Source: Varunaivibrio sulfuroxidans
GTDB taxonomy: Bacteria > Pseudomonadota > Alphaproteobacteria > Rhodospirillales > Magnetovibrionaceae
Length of the DNA: 64,000 bases
Assembly (NCBI RefSeq): GCF_029318635.1
Contig: NZ_CP119676.1
Span: forward strand, 424,614-488,613
Direction: 5' to 3'
The translations under genes were made by a program, and so were the position numbers. Under the pieces are notes generated by a model. The model ran no database searches and had not been told where the DNA came from. It saw only the letters and a program-made list of their open reading frames with translations. This document shows, in pieces, positions 26,921 to 34,584 of this stretch. Numbering within the stretch: position 1 is the first letter of the stretch; each line of letters opens with the position of its first letter.

Positions 26921-28147
26921 CTAATCGACAGTAGTACGAAGGTTTTTCCCGAAACTTGAGGGCAAGGGAAATTCGATCCAAAAGGTGCTCCCGGAGTTTT
27001 CTTCGCTTTTAAAGGCGATTGAGCCGCCCAGGCGTTCGACAAGTTTTTTAGTGATATCCAGCCCCAGGCCGAGCCCTTCGACAACGCTTCTCTCGTGCCC
27101 CAATCTTTTATATCGCCCGAAGACATGCGCGTGCTTTTCCTGGGCAATGCCGACGCCGGTGTCTTCCACGGAAATGCGAACACAAGGCGCGGAACTTCGC
27201 CCAGCAACGACTTCGTCCGTGATGATGACCCGACCGCCTTCTTTATTGTATTTAATAGCGTTCGACAACAAATTGACCAGGATTTGTTTCAAGCGTAGCG
27301 GGTCGCCCCAAATTTCAACGGGATGCCGAGGATGATTTTCGATGAGGGTGATGCCGCGGGAGCGCGCCAGGCCTCTGACCAAGGTCAAGGACCTCCCGAT
27401 GATATCCTCAAGATTTACGGATGTGAAATTCATGGTGACTTCGCCGGCTTCAATCTTGGAAAGCTCCAGCAATTGATTGATCAGACCCAGCAAGTGCTCT
27501 GCGCTTTCCAGAATGTCGTTTAGATATTCCTCTTGCACGGCGCTTAATGGAGCGTCGGGTAAATGCCCCAGCAATCCGGCGTACCCTATGATGGCGTTCA
27601 TGGGCGTGCGCAATTCGTGCGACATGTTGGCGAGAAAATCGGTTTTAGCTTGGTTCGCTTCTTCGGCCTGACGTTGCGATTCAATCGCCATGATATGCGC
27701 CTTGCGACTTTCGGTGACGTCTTGAGCCGTCCCGACGGCGCCCCGGAAGGCGCCGGTTTTGGTGTCGAACTGGGGAATCGCACTCAAGAGAAAATCGCGA
27801 TTTTCTCCATTTTTAGCGCGGATCGAAAATGGTAATGCGCGAAAAGGGTGCTGCCAATCGATTGCGTGAGGAGGAAAAACAGGGCTGTCGGCGTACCCGG
27901 AGACGGCCAGGCTATCCATTTTTTTTCCGACCAACTCAAGGGGATGAATCCCGAGAACATCGATACACTTATCGGAAACATAGACCAATTTCCCCTCATG
28001 GTCGGTTTCCCATATCCACTCGGAGATCAGTCGGGTTAGGTCCTCCAAACGGCGCACGGCGAAATTCGCCCGTTCAATAGGCGTCCCCTTAAACCTCACC
28101 CAATTTCTTTGCGGGTGGTTGAAGTAATTTTCAGGCACAATTTTCAC
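26921..28147 (-). CDS. PAS-domain sensor histidine kinase (cytoplasmic)
   Basis: 408 residues from GTG 28147 (another GTG at 28138; the frame stays open to ATG 28213 but that would overlap the upstream gene by 83 bp). No membrane helix. A PAS domain (about 25-150: LISEWIWETDHEGKLVYVSD, GTAQDVTESRKAH), a short coiled coil, HisKA (NMSHELRTPMNAIIGYAGLL) and HATPase (LLSNAIKYN, VEDTGVGIA, GLGLGLDITKKLVE). No receiver or output domain and no adjacent response regulator, so it is an orphan kinase. It overlaps the DUF2336 gene and is probably translated with it. Confidence 0.88.
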   Translation of the reverse strand: MKIVPENYFNHPQRNWVRFKGTPIERANFAVRRLEDLTRLISEWIWETDHEGKLVYVSDKCIDVLGIHPLELVGKKMDSLAVSGYADSPVFPPHAIDWQHPFRALPFSIRAKNGENRDFLLSAIPQFDTKTGAFRGAVGTAQDVTESRKAHIMAIESQRQAEEANQAKTDFLANMSHELRTPMNAIIGYAGLLGHLPDAPLSAVQEEYLNDILESAEHLLGLINQLLELSKIEAGEVTMNFTSVNLEDIIGRSLTLVRGLARSRGITLIENHPRHPVEIWGDPLRLKQILVNLLSNAIKYNKEGGRVIITDEVVAGRSSAPCVRISVEDTGVGIAQEKHAHVFGRYKRLGHERSVVEGLGLGLDITKKLVERLGGSIAFKSEENSGSTFWIEFPLPSSFGKNLRTTVD

Positions 28148-29261
28148 CCAGTTCCAATTCGCGGATACCCTCCAGATATGACACGTTTTTCTTCCATTTA
28201 TTGACCACCTCATTAGCGGCCGCCGGACTCATCGCCCGGTAAAATTTCAAAATTTTAGGCAACGTATTTATCATCCCCTGAGCGTTTCCTTTTTGGTGAC
28301 GTTTCACCAAGGCGAAAATAGTCGTAAAAACGGCCTCGCCAAAATCCAACGCCCGGCAGGCGACGGCCAAACCTTCGCCAACGGGGTCTAATAAAATCTG
28401 TAGGGAAAGGCTATTTTTGAGCCCGGTCAAACGCGAAAAAATACCCGAGAACAAGGCGACTTCCCCCTCTTCCAGAGCACAGATGAACAGGTCTGTCGTG
28501 AGTTCCTTTTCTTCTTCGAGAACAGAAACCAAGTTTTCCTTTCCCGTAGGGGGCGCTGACGGGCGGGAGACCTCATCTATCGCCATTTGCCTAAGCAGAT
28601 CGTTAACAATCTCCGGGCCGATCTCAAAATGATCGAGGATATATTGGCGCAAGGCCACTGAAACCAGCATGAATAAACGGATCGCCAAACGAGGTTCAAG
28701 CTCTTTTCGCAAGAGTAGGGGGCGATGAAAGCTATCGATCCGGCGCGATTCCTCCGTCAAAAACTCCAGCGTCGCTTTCGCGATGCGGGCATTTTGGTTG
28801 TTCAACAGGCTGACGATCACGGGTTCATTTCGCGTATGGACCAGCGCAGAAGAGACTTCCTCGCTAAGTTCCGTACGCAATGTGATCGCCAATTGATGTT
28901 CCTGGGTGCGGGCGCGCACGACGTCGATTAAATCCATATCGTTTAGGAGGCCACTTCTACACAAAACGGGAAAAGCCACCTTGATATCGTCGTTCGCCAG
29001 CCATGAAACCAGGGTATGAGGTACATCGTCGCGTTCCGCTAAACGCTCGCTCAACTGTTGGCGCACGGAAATTTCAACGTCACTGATAATGTTTTCAAGA
29101 ATCGCAAATACAAGTGCGCGCTCTTGCTCACTCAAAGGATACCCGCCGTCATCAAAAATCTTACCCAGGACGGAAACAAGTTCCGATCTTCCCTTGACGC
29201 TTTTGTCATAGGCGAGTTCGATTAGTCTTTCAAATTCAACGACGATAGACTTACTATCCAT
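28131..29261 (-). CDS. DUF2336 domain protein
   Basis: 376 residues, almost wholly alpha-helical, HEAT-like repeats (ERLAERDDVPHTLVSWLAND, EPVIVSLLNNQNARIAKATL). These features match the alphaproteobacterial DUF2336 family, whose function is not established. No signal peptide or membrane helix. It is first in a two-gene unit with the PAS kinase, which suggests a signalling partnership; this is inference from position and overlap only. Confidence 0.75.
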   Translation of the reverse strand: MDSKSIVVEFERLIELAYDKSVKGRSELVSVLGKIFDDGGYPLSEQERALVFAILENIISDVEISVRQQLSERLAERDDVPHTLVSWLANDDIKVAFPVLCRSGLLNDMDLIDVVRARTQEHQLAITLRTELSEEVSSALVHTRNEPVIVSLLNNQNARIAKATLEFLTEESRRIDSFHRPLLLRKELEPRLAIRLFMLVSVALRQYILDHFEIGPEIVNDLLRQMAIDEVSRPSAPPTGKENLVSVLEEEKELTTDLFICALEEGEVALFSGIFSRLTGLKNSLSLQILLDPVGEGLAVACRALDFGEAVFTTIFALVKRHQKGNAQGMINTLPKILKFYRAMSPAAANEVVNKWKKNVSYLEGIRELELGENCA

Positions 29262-29568
29262 TTGTCACTATTTTGCCTGTATTTATTCTAAATTGGTAAG
29301 ATGTTGCGCCAATACACGGAATTCCAAAAAAGGAGCGGGCAAAAGGAGCGATGTATCCATTTTTTATGCTCTATACGTAGGGTGTCGGCAGAGGGACATC
29401 AAACAACTTTTGTGAGGAAGAAAAATTGTCTTTACGAGCAAAACGCGAAACAAGCGCCCGCTTCACGAAGATTGCAATGGATGGTGGCCTCGTCAGGCGG
29501 CGACGCGTCGCCGGGGCCGCGTTTCACCCTATGCTCCATTGTAAAAAGCTTGACTCATTAAGGGGCTG
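29262..29568. other. Gene-free stretch before a transposase remnant
   Basis: About 300 bp with only short unsupported open frames. It probably holds the promoter of the DUF2336 unit at the left. A GC-rich perfect palindrome GGCGACGCGTCGCC lies near 29500. Otherwise I see nothing recognisable. Confidence 0.5.
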
Positions 29569-29794
29569 TTAGGCGTGGCGATGGGCTTTGATGTACGTGC
29601 TATCCAAGGAAATCTCTTCGGGCGTCCTCGCCAACGACAACCGGACTGAAGGACGTGAAGAATACCGCCGAGATAATACGTCGATCGTCTTCATGTCGCC
29701 GACCCGCCGACCGATAAGGTAAATATGGTTGGGGGAGCGCCCATCTGTCGTCGGAAAGCCAAAAACCGTTCTTCATGATTTGAAACGCCCACAT
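29569..29794 (-). pseudogene. Decayed IS5-type transposase fragment
   Basis: On the minus strand one frame reads FWLSDDRWA...LPYRSAGRRHEDDRRIISAVF, the start of a common IS5-family transposase (FWLSDEQW...DDRRVISGI). Another frame then reads EEISLDSTYIKAHRHA, the catalytic DSTxxKAH segment about 90 residues further on in intact relatives. The middle is deleted, frame is lost, and a stop follows. No terminal repeats could be assigned. Confidence 0.7.
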
Positions 29795-29844
29795 GAGAAT
29801 GTCAAGTCATTGAATTATTTAAAGGTTAATGCGTTTTTCCCTTA

Positions 29845-30125
29845 GTCACCTAGAACCGAAATACGATGCACATATGACACACGGAAAAAGGCTCCGGCTA
29901 GGGAAGGTCCCGTGCCGTGATGCGGGAACATCATAAGCGGACCGTGACGACGTCCGAAGCCTTTTTCCGTGCGCCCAAACGATCATAGAGGCAAAGTAGG
30001 TCCCCATACGGCGCGCCCGCTGCGTCGAGAACGTTCGCCGATGAACCGCATCGCCTTCACGCCCCCTCCTATCGGGCGCGCCGTATGGAGGATCATATGC
30101 GCGCCGTATTTCAGTTCCAGGTGAC
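29845..30125. mobile_element. MITE-B: 281-bp miniature element with about 33-bp terminal inverted repeats and two long hairpins
   Basis: Left end GTCACCTAGAACCGAAATAC (29845) is mirrored at the right end as GTATTTCAGTTCCAGGTGAC (to 30125); pairing extends through CATATGA near 29877. TA flanks both ends, fitting a TA target duplication. Inside are a hairpin with arms CACGGAAAAAGGCT / AGCCTTTTTCCGTG (29880-29971) and another with 16-bp arms CCATACGGCGCGCCCG / CGGGCGCGCCGTATGG (30004-30088). No transposase is encoded. The right half recurs at 41288-41443. Confidence 0.8.
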
Positions 30126-30258
30126 TAGTGGATCGACTCCGACGTTTCGCTCCCGCGAACCATCGGGCCGACCACTATCTATCTTTTTGTTGCAGTTTGA
30201 TTTCTTCACACATTTGTGTCCAATTGCATCGGACTCAAATGTTAAATTCAAACCACTA
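30126..30258 (-). mobile_element. MITE-A copy 1 (133 bp), inserted at CTAG
   Basis: Begins TAGTGGATCGACTCC and ends GAATTTAACATTT in reverse with CCACTA; CTAG occurs at both boundaries (30125-30128 and 30256-30259). Nearly identical to 42322-42455, read in the same element direction on opposite genomic strand contexts, with one substitution and one single-base indel. It contains hairpins CATTTG...CAAATG with GTCC/GGAC, and TTCGC-GGGA-GCGAA. The TAG at its right edge is the stop codon of the CoA-binding protein gene. Confidence 0.85.
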
Positions 30259-30696
30259 GGTCATAAGTCGGCCGTATTCGATCTTTGGACAGCGATTTTC
30301 GATCACCACGAGGCCCGCGGCCTCGGCGCGTTCTCTCGCCGCGGCGTTTTTGACCCCCAATTGCATCCAAATCACTGAGATTTCTTTTGCGCCGGCCACG
30401 GAAATGGCTTCATCGATGATATTTCCGGCGGCTTCGCTGGCGCGAAAAATATCCACCATGTCTATGTTGCCGGGGATATCGCTCAGCGCCCCGAATACCG
30501 GGCGATTCAAAAGTGTCTTTCCCGCCAATCCAGGATTGACGGGATGCACCACGTAGCCCTTGGAGAGCAGAAAGTTCATCACCTGATAGGAGGGTCTTTC
30601 GGGTTTGGCGGACGCGCCGATTAACGCGATCGTGCGCACCGTTTCCAGGATACCGAGAATCAAATCGTCCGAAGTGGGGGAAGATGAGGCGTTCAT
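30256..30696 (-). CDS. CoA-binding domain protein, YccU family
   Basis: 146 residues from ATG 30696 (GAGAG upstream; an in-frame ATG at 30717 overlaps the preceding gene). Rossmann-like CoA_binding_2 fold: TIALIGASAKPERPSYQVMN, VHPVNPGLAGKTLLNRPVF, IDMVDIFRASEAAGNIIDEAI and VWMQLGVKN, closing with ENRCPKIEYGRL. Family proteins bind CoA or nucleotides, function uncertain. The stop codon lies within the CTAG boundary of a miniature element, so its downstream region has been replaced by an insertion. Follows the hydratase-like gene as a two-gene unit. Confidence 0.85.
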   Translation of the reverse strand: MNASSSPTSDDLILGILETVRTIALIGASAKPERPSYQVMNFLLSKGYVVHPVNPGLAGKTLLNRPVFGALSDIPGNIDMVDIFRASEAAGNIIDEAISVAGAKEISVIWMQLGVKNAAARERAEAAGLVVIENRCPKIEYGRLMT

Positions 30697-30706
30697 GGCT
30701 GGGCTC

Positions 30707-31612
30707 TCATTGTCCATATTTGTGATCTGGCGCCGCCTCGATGCGCGGTTTGTTCGCGCACGAGACGGCGCGGGTGTCCCTGTCGGACCACCGGGGCGGG
30801 GGGCGTTTCTCAATAAAGGCGTCGATACCGTGTTGGGCGTCGGGGTGCATCATGTTGCAAGCCATGGTTTGCGCGGCGATGGTGTAGGCTTCCTCAAGGG
30901 GGCGGTCAATGTGGCGGTAAAATTGCAGCTTACCCATGGCGACCGCCGTAGGCGACTTGGTTGCGATCTTGCGCGCCAGGGTATCGGCGGCGGTTTCGAG
31001 TTCCTCGGCCTTGACGACAGCATTGATCAAACCATGTTCAAGGGCCTCCCGGGCATCGATGAAGTCTCCGCACAGAAGCATTTCAAGCGCCTTTTTGCGT
31101 CCCATGACACGGCTCAACGCTACCGAAGGGGTCGCGCAAAAAAGACCTAAATTAATACCCGAAGTGGCGAAGCGGGCATTTTCGGCGGCAATTGCCAGAT
31201 CGCACTGTGCGACCAATTGGCAGCCAGCCGCGGTCGCGATGCCCCCGACCGCGGCAATGATCGGCTGTGGTGAACGGGTCAGGCTCAACATCAGGCGTGA
31301 ACAACGTTCGAACAGCGTTTGATGCGCCTCGCGTGTATCTTCCTGGCGCATTTCCTTCAAATCGTGGCCTGCGCAGAAGGCCTTTCCCGCGCCGCGAAGG
31401 ATAACGACACGAACGGCGGGATCGTCGGCGATGGTGTCGAGGCGGTCTTGTAGCCGTGCGAGAAGCGCCTCGGAAAGCGCGTTGTATTGACGGGGACGGT
31501 TTAACGTTAGCCACACGATTCCATCGTGTTCGCGCCTGAGCACAAGGTCGGATTGTGGATCGTTCTCCTCCGGGCTTCCTTGGGGTTGGGCGGCGGTCCT
31601 ATTTGCGGCCAC
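30707..31612 (-). CDS. Enoyl-CoA hydratase/isomerase family protein, ECHDC3-like
   Basis: 301 residues, crotonase fold. The oxyanion-hole segments FCAGHDLKEM and GGIATAAGCQLVAQCDLAIAA are clear, followed by FATSGINLGLFCATPSVAL. At the two catalytic Glu positions of true hydratases this protein has Gln (in GCQLVAQ) and Gly (in TSGINLG). That pattern matches the ECHDC3 branch, so ordinary hydratase activity is doubtful. The N-terminal 22 residues are polar and variable. Overlaps or closely abuts the CoA-binding gene downstream, consistent with an acyl-CoA link. Confidence 0.85.
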   Translation of the reverse strand: MAANRTAAQPQGSPEENDPQSDLVLRREHDGIVWLTLNRPRQYNALSEALLARLQDRLDTIADDPAVRVVILRGAGKAFCAGHDLKEMRQEDTREAHQTLFERCSRLMLSLTRSPQPIIAAVGGIATAAGCQLVAQCDLAIAAENARFATSGINLGLFCATPSVALSRVMGRKKALEMLLCGDFIDAREALEHGLINAVVKAEELETAADTLARKIATKSPTAVAMGKLQFYRHIDRPLEEAYTIAAQTMACNMMHPDAQHGIDAFIEKRPPPRWSDRDTRAVSCANKPRIEAAPDHKYGQ

Positions 31613-31882
31613 GGTTATCCTCCCTTGTCGGTTTCATTGCTTTTTTCCGTACGCCATGCTGGCCTTGCCCTGTCCTCATGGCAAGGAAATTTCAAATCGC
31701 GCGGCGCGTTTGGGCCCTTTCTCATGGCCTTGCCGTGCTCTCATGACCTCGCCGTGCGAAAAAATTGTCCGCTATGCGGGTGACGAGAGATTAGGTGGGC
31801 GATAAGAGATTGGTTTTCAGAGGTATCATAATACCGTATTTTTAATGCACTGATCTAGTTGATTTTTTTCGAAAATTTTATG

Positions 31883-31910
31883 TTGACGTCGAAAGCTAAA
31901 ACGGCATAAT
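31883..31910 (+). promoter_or_regulatory. Probable promoter of rplM-rpsI
   Basis: TTGACG (31883-31888), 16-bp spacer, CATAAT (31905-31910), about 108 bp before rplM. It is the best sigma-70 match in the 405-bp interval 31613-32017, which otherwise holds no supported gene. The left part of the interval is the promoter side of the divergent hydratase-like gene. Confidence 0.55.
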
Positions 31911-32017
31911 GCGCCAATTCGAATTCAGGGGGCCAATCCGGTTCTCTTTATCGTTTCCGCCAACCGAATTCGCCGGGCGATACCGACGCCGCGACTTCCG
32001 AGAAGACTGGGTACAAA

Positions 32018-32482
32018 ATGAAAACCTACTCCGCCAAGCCCGCGGACATCGAAAAGAAATGGTGCGTCATTGACGCCGACGGACTCGTTCTGGGTCGTCT
32101 GGCCAGTGTGATCGCCATGCGTTTGCGCGGCAAGCACAAACCGATGTTCACCCCGCACATGGATTGCGGCGATCATATCGTCGTGATTAACGCCGAGAAA
32201 GTCCGCCTTACCGGTCGTAAATTGACCGATAAGAAGTTTTTTTGGCACACCGGTTATCCCGGCGGAATCAAAGAGCGCACGATGGATAAAATCCTCGGCG
32301 GCGCGCACCCCGAGCGGGTCCTGATTAAGGCCGTCGAACGCATGATCACGCGTAACCCCCTTGGCCGGGTCCAGATGAAGAACCTGCATGTCTATGCGGG
32401 CGGGGAACACCCGCACACGGCGCAGCAGCCCGAAGCGCTCGACGTCGCCGCGATGAACCCGAAAAACAAGAGGAGCGCCTAA
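32018..32482 (+). CDS. rplM: 50S ribosomal protein L13
   Basis: 154 residues. Family hallmarks include [46 protein letters not shown], the [17 protein letters not shown] loop, and [26 protein letters not shown]13 is an early assembly protein of the large subunit. It is followed after 3 bp by rpsI, the universal bacterial pair. Confidence 0.99.
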   Translation: MKTYSAKPADIEKKWCVIDADGLVLGRLASVIAMRLRGKHKPMFTPHMDCGDHIVVINAEKVRLTGRKLTDKKFFWHTGYPGGIKERTMDKILGGAHPERVLIKAVERMITRNPLGRVQMKNLHVYAGGEHPHTAQQPEALDVAAMNPKNKRSA

Positions 32483-32485
32483 CCC

Positions 32486-33016
32486 ATGGCCGAGGAAACG
32501 AAGACACTCGCCGATCTCAAGGATATGGTCGAAGGCAAGGCCGCGGCTGCTGCGGCCGCAAGCGTCGAAGCCCCGGTCGTCCCCGCCGCCGCGCCGGAGG
32601 AAGAGGTCGCCGCGCCTAAGATCGACGCGCAAGGCCGCGCCTACGCCACGGGCAAGCGTAAAAACGCCATCGCCCGCGTTTGGGTCAAGCCCGGTTCGGG
32701 CAAGATCACGGTCAACGGCCGCGACATCGAAGTCTACTTCGCCCGCCCCGTGCTGCGCATGCTAATCAATCAGCCCTTTTCCGCGGCCGAACGTTCCGGC
32801 CAGTTCGACGTAGTCTGCACCGTCACCGGCGGCGGCCTGTCCGGTCAGGCCGGCGCGGTTCGCCACGGGATATCCAAGGCGCTGACCTATTACGAGCCGG
32901 CGCTGCGTCCGTCGCTCAAGAAAGGCGGCTTCCTAACCCGTGATTCACGCGTTGTCGAGCGCAAAAAATACGGCCGCGCCAAGGCCCGCCGGAGCTTCCA
33001 GTTCTCCAAGCGTTAA
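32486..33016 (+). CDS. rpsI: 30S ribosomal protein S9
   Basis: 176 residues; the canonical S9 core begins near 50 ([22 protein letters not shown]) and ends with the basic tail RRSFQFSKR that reaches toward the P-site tRNA. The first 45 residues are an alanine/glutamate-rich extension common in alphaproteobacterial S9 and not part of the conserved fold. Last gene of the operon; a terminator follows 28 bp later. Confidence 0.99.
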   Translation: MAEETKTLADLKDMVEGKAAAAAAASVEAPVVPAAAPEEEVAAPKIDAQGRAYATGKRKNAIARVWVKPGSGKITVNGRDIEVYFARPVLRMLINQPFSAAERSGQFDVVCTVTGGGLSGQAGAVRHGISKALTYYEPALRPSLKKGGFLTRDSRVVERKKYGRAKARRSFQFSKR

Positions 33017-33044
33017 TCCGCGTCGCGCGTCTTCCCCAAAACAC

Positions 33045-33076
33045 AAAAAAAGATCCGCTTCGGCGGGTCTTTTTTT
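33045..33076 (+). terminator. Bidirectional rho-independent terminator after rpsI
   Basis: A-run, stem AGATCCGC / GCGGGTCT with a TTCG tetraloop, then a T-run. The A-run on the left and T-run on the right make it usable by rpsI and by the convergent gene ending at 33096. Confidence 0.95.
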
Positions 33077-33095
33077 GTCTGCACCTCCGTTCGGG

Positions 33096-33521
33096 TCAGG
33101 GTTTTTTGCTTAATTCGCGCAGCCTCTCGATGATGGCGCGTCGTTTTTGAATGGTCCCGTCGTTTTCATGGGTGGGGGCCGTGTTTCTTGATGTCAATTG
33201 CGTCGAGGGCGGCGCCGTCTCGACATTCCAGTTGACGATCGCGGGGGCGTCTTGTTGCTCCGCGTCCGCCAGTTCTTCGACGAAATCACCATTTCGGGCC
33301 TTTCCGCTCATTTTCAGGGCCTGATGGCGCACGGTGCCTAGAATTTGCGCATCGCTGGCGGGGTGAAGAGAAAAGATAAATTCTTCCGAGGGGGCGATTT
33401 CGTGGGCGAACTGGCGCGCCTGCTCCTCATCCCGGGCGCGCACCTGCACGACCTTGCATAGGGTGGCCCCCTTGTCGTCCCGGGCGTCGGGAAAAACATA
33501 GTGAATAATCCATTGCCCCAT
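33096..33521 (-). CDS. Hypothetical protein
   Basis: 141 residues from ATG 33521, which has AAGGG about nine bases upstream; the frame is open further to 33620. The N-terminal half (MGQWIIHYVFPDARDDKGATL, VVQVRARDEEQARQFAHEIA, EEFIFSLHPA) looks like a small alpha/beta domain. The C-terminal half is polar, low-complexity, ending with a basic helix KRRAIIERLRELSKKP. I do not recognise it. No signal peptide or membrane segment. Confidence 0.6.
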   Translation of the reverse strand: MGQWIIHYVFPDARDDKGATLCKVVQVRARDEEQARQFAHEIAPSEEFIFSLHPASDAQILGTVRHQALKMSGKARNGDFVEELADAEQQDAPAIVNWNVETAPPSTQLTSRNTAPTHENDGTIQKRRAIIERLRELSKKP

Positions 33522-33747
33522 TACGTTATGCCCTTGTTCATACCCAACTCGCCCCCATATCATCGTTCCGGGTCGTCGTTCCGGAAGCCTTGAAATGCAA
33601 CGATCATAAAACCGCCACAACGATCGTCGTTCTTCGGGTTTAGACTGTCATTATGTCGCGCCCCGGCTTTTTGTAAAAGAGGCTCCGGGCGCGGCGCGCG
33701 ATATGCGATGATAGAGGGGAACCCCAACGAAAGGAAAGCGTGAGGAC

Positions 33748-34572
33748 ATGAATAGTGACGATAAGAAAAATTCCGGCGCGCCTCACACACAAGACGGGAC
33801 CGACGCCCCTCTCGGAAGCGTGCGCCTTGGCATAGGGGCGCGGTTGCGGGCTTATTTTTTCGCCGGAATTCTGATCACCGCACCCATTACGCTCACCTTT
33901 TACATCGCATGGCTTTTCGTCACATACGTCGATAGCAAGGTGACGCCGCTTATCCCCTTGGCTTATCGCCCCGAACATTATTTACCTTTCGCCATTCCCG
34001 GGCTGGGATTGCTCATCGTTATCGTCTCTCTAATCCTTATAGGGGCTCTTACGGCGGGGTTCCTGGGCCGACTGTACCAAAGGACCGTGGATGGCGTGTT
34101 GTCCAGGATGCCGGTCATCCGCGGTTTGTATGGCTCATTAAAGCAAATTTTAGAAACGGTGCTCGCCCAGCAATCGAATGCCTTTCGCGAAGCCGTTTTG
34201 GTGGAATACCCCCGCCGCGGCGTCTGGGCCATCGGCTTTATCACAGGACAGACCCAGGGCGAGGTGCAAAATTTAACCGAAGAAGATGTTCTCAACGTTT
34301 TTTTGCCGACCACGCCTAATCCAACGTCGGGTTTTTTATTGTTCTTGCCGCGCAAGGAGATCGTCACCCTGTCGATGAGCGTGGAAGAAGCGGTTAAAAT
34401 GGTTATTTCCGGAGGAATCGTGACTCCACTGGATCGTCGGCCTAAGGACGTGCGCGACAAATCGGTGGTGTCGGCGGCAACTTATGAAGATGTGGATATT
34501 CTGCGCGAGCGTGATCGTGCGCCGGTGCTTGTCGCGTCCCCCCATGAGCCCTCCGTGAAAAATTCCGGATAA
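33748..34572 (+). CDS. DUF502 family membrane protein
   Basis: 274 residues. Two membrane helices (about 35-60, AYFFAGILITAPITLTFYIAWLF, and 88-112) precede the conserved DUF502 block: RTVDGVLSRMPVIRGLYGSLKQILETVL, AVLVEYPRRGVWAIGFITG, VFLPTTPNPTSGFLLFLPRKEI and MSVEEAVKMVISGGIV. Function of DUF502 in bacteria is unknown. It converges on recG with a 12-bp gap. Confidence 0.9.
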   Translation: MNSDDKKNSGAPHTQDGTDAPLGSVRLGIGARLRAYFFAGILITAPITLTFYIAWLFVTYVDSKVTPLIPLAYRPEHYLPFAIPGLGLLIVIVSLILIGALTAGFLGRLYQRTVDGVLSRMPVIRGLYGSLKQILETVLAQQSNAFREAVLVEYPRRGVWAIGFITGQTQGEVQNLTEEDVLNVFLPTTPNPTSGFLLFLPRKEIVTLSMSVEEAVKMVISGGIVTPLDRRPKDVRDKSVVSAATYEDVDILRERDRAPVLVASPHEPSVKNSG

Positions 34573-34584
34573 GCCGATCGAGAT

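Noticed and set aside
31526..31783. Plus-strand open frame in front of rplM
   Set aside because: It overlaps the 5' end of the hydratase-like gene and has no ribosome site.
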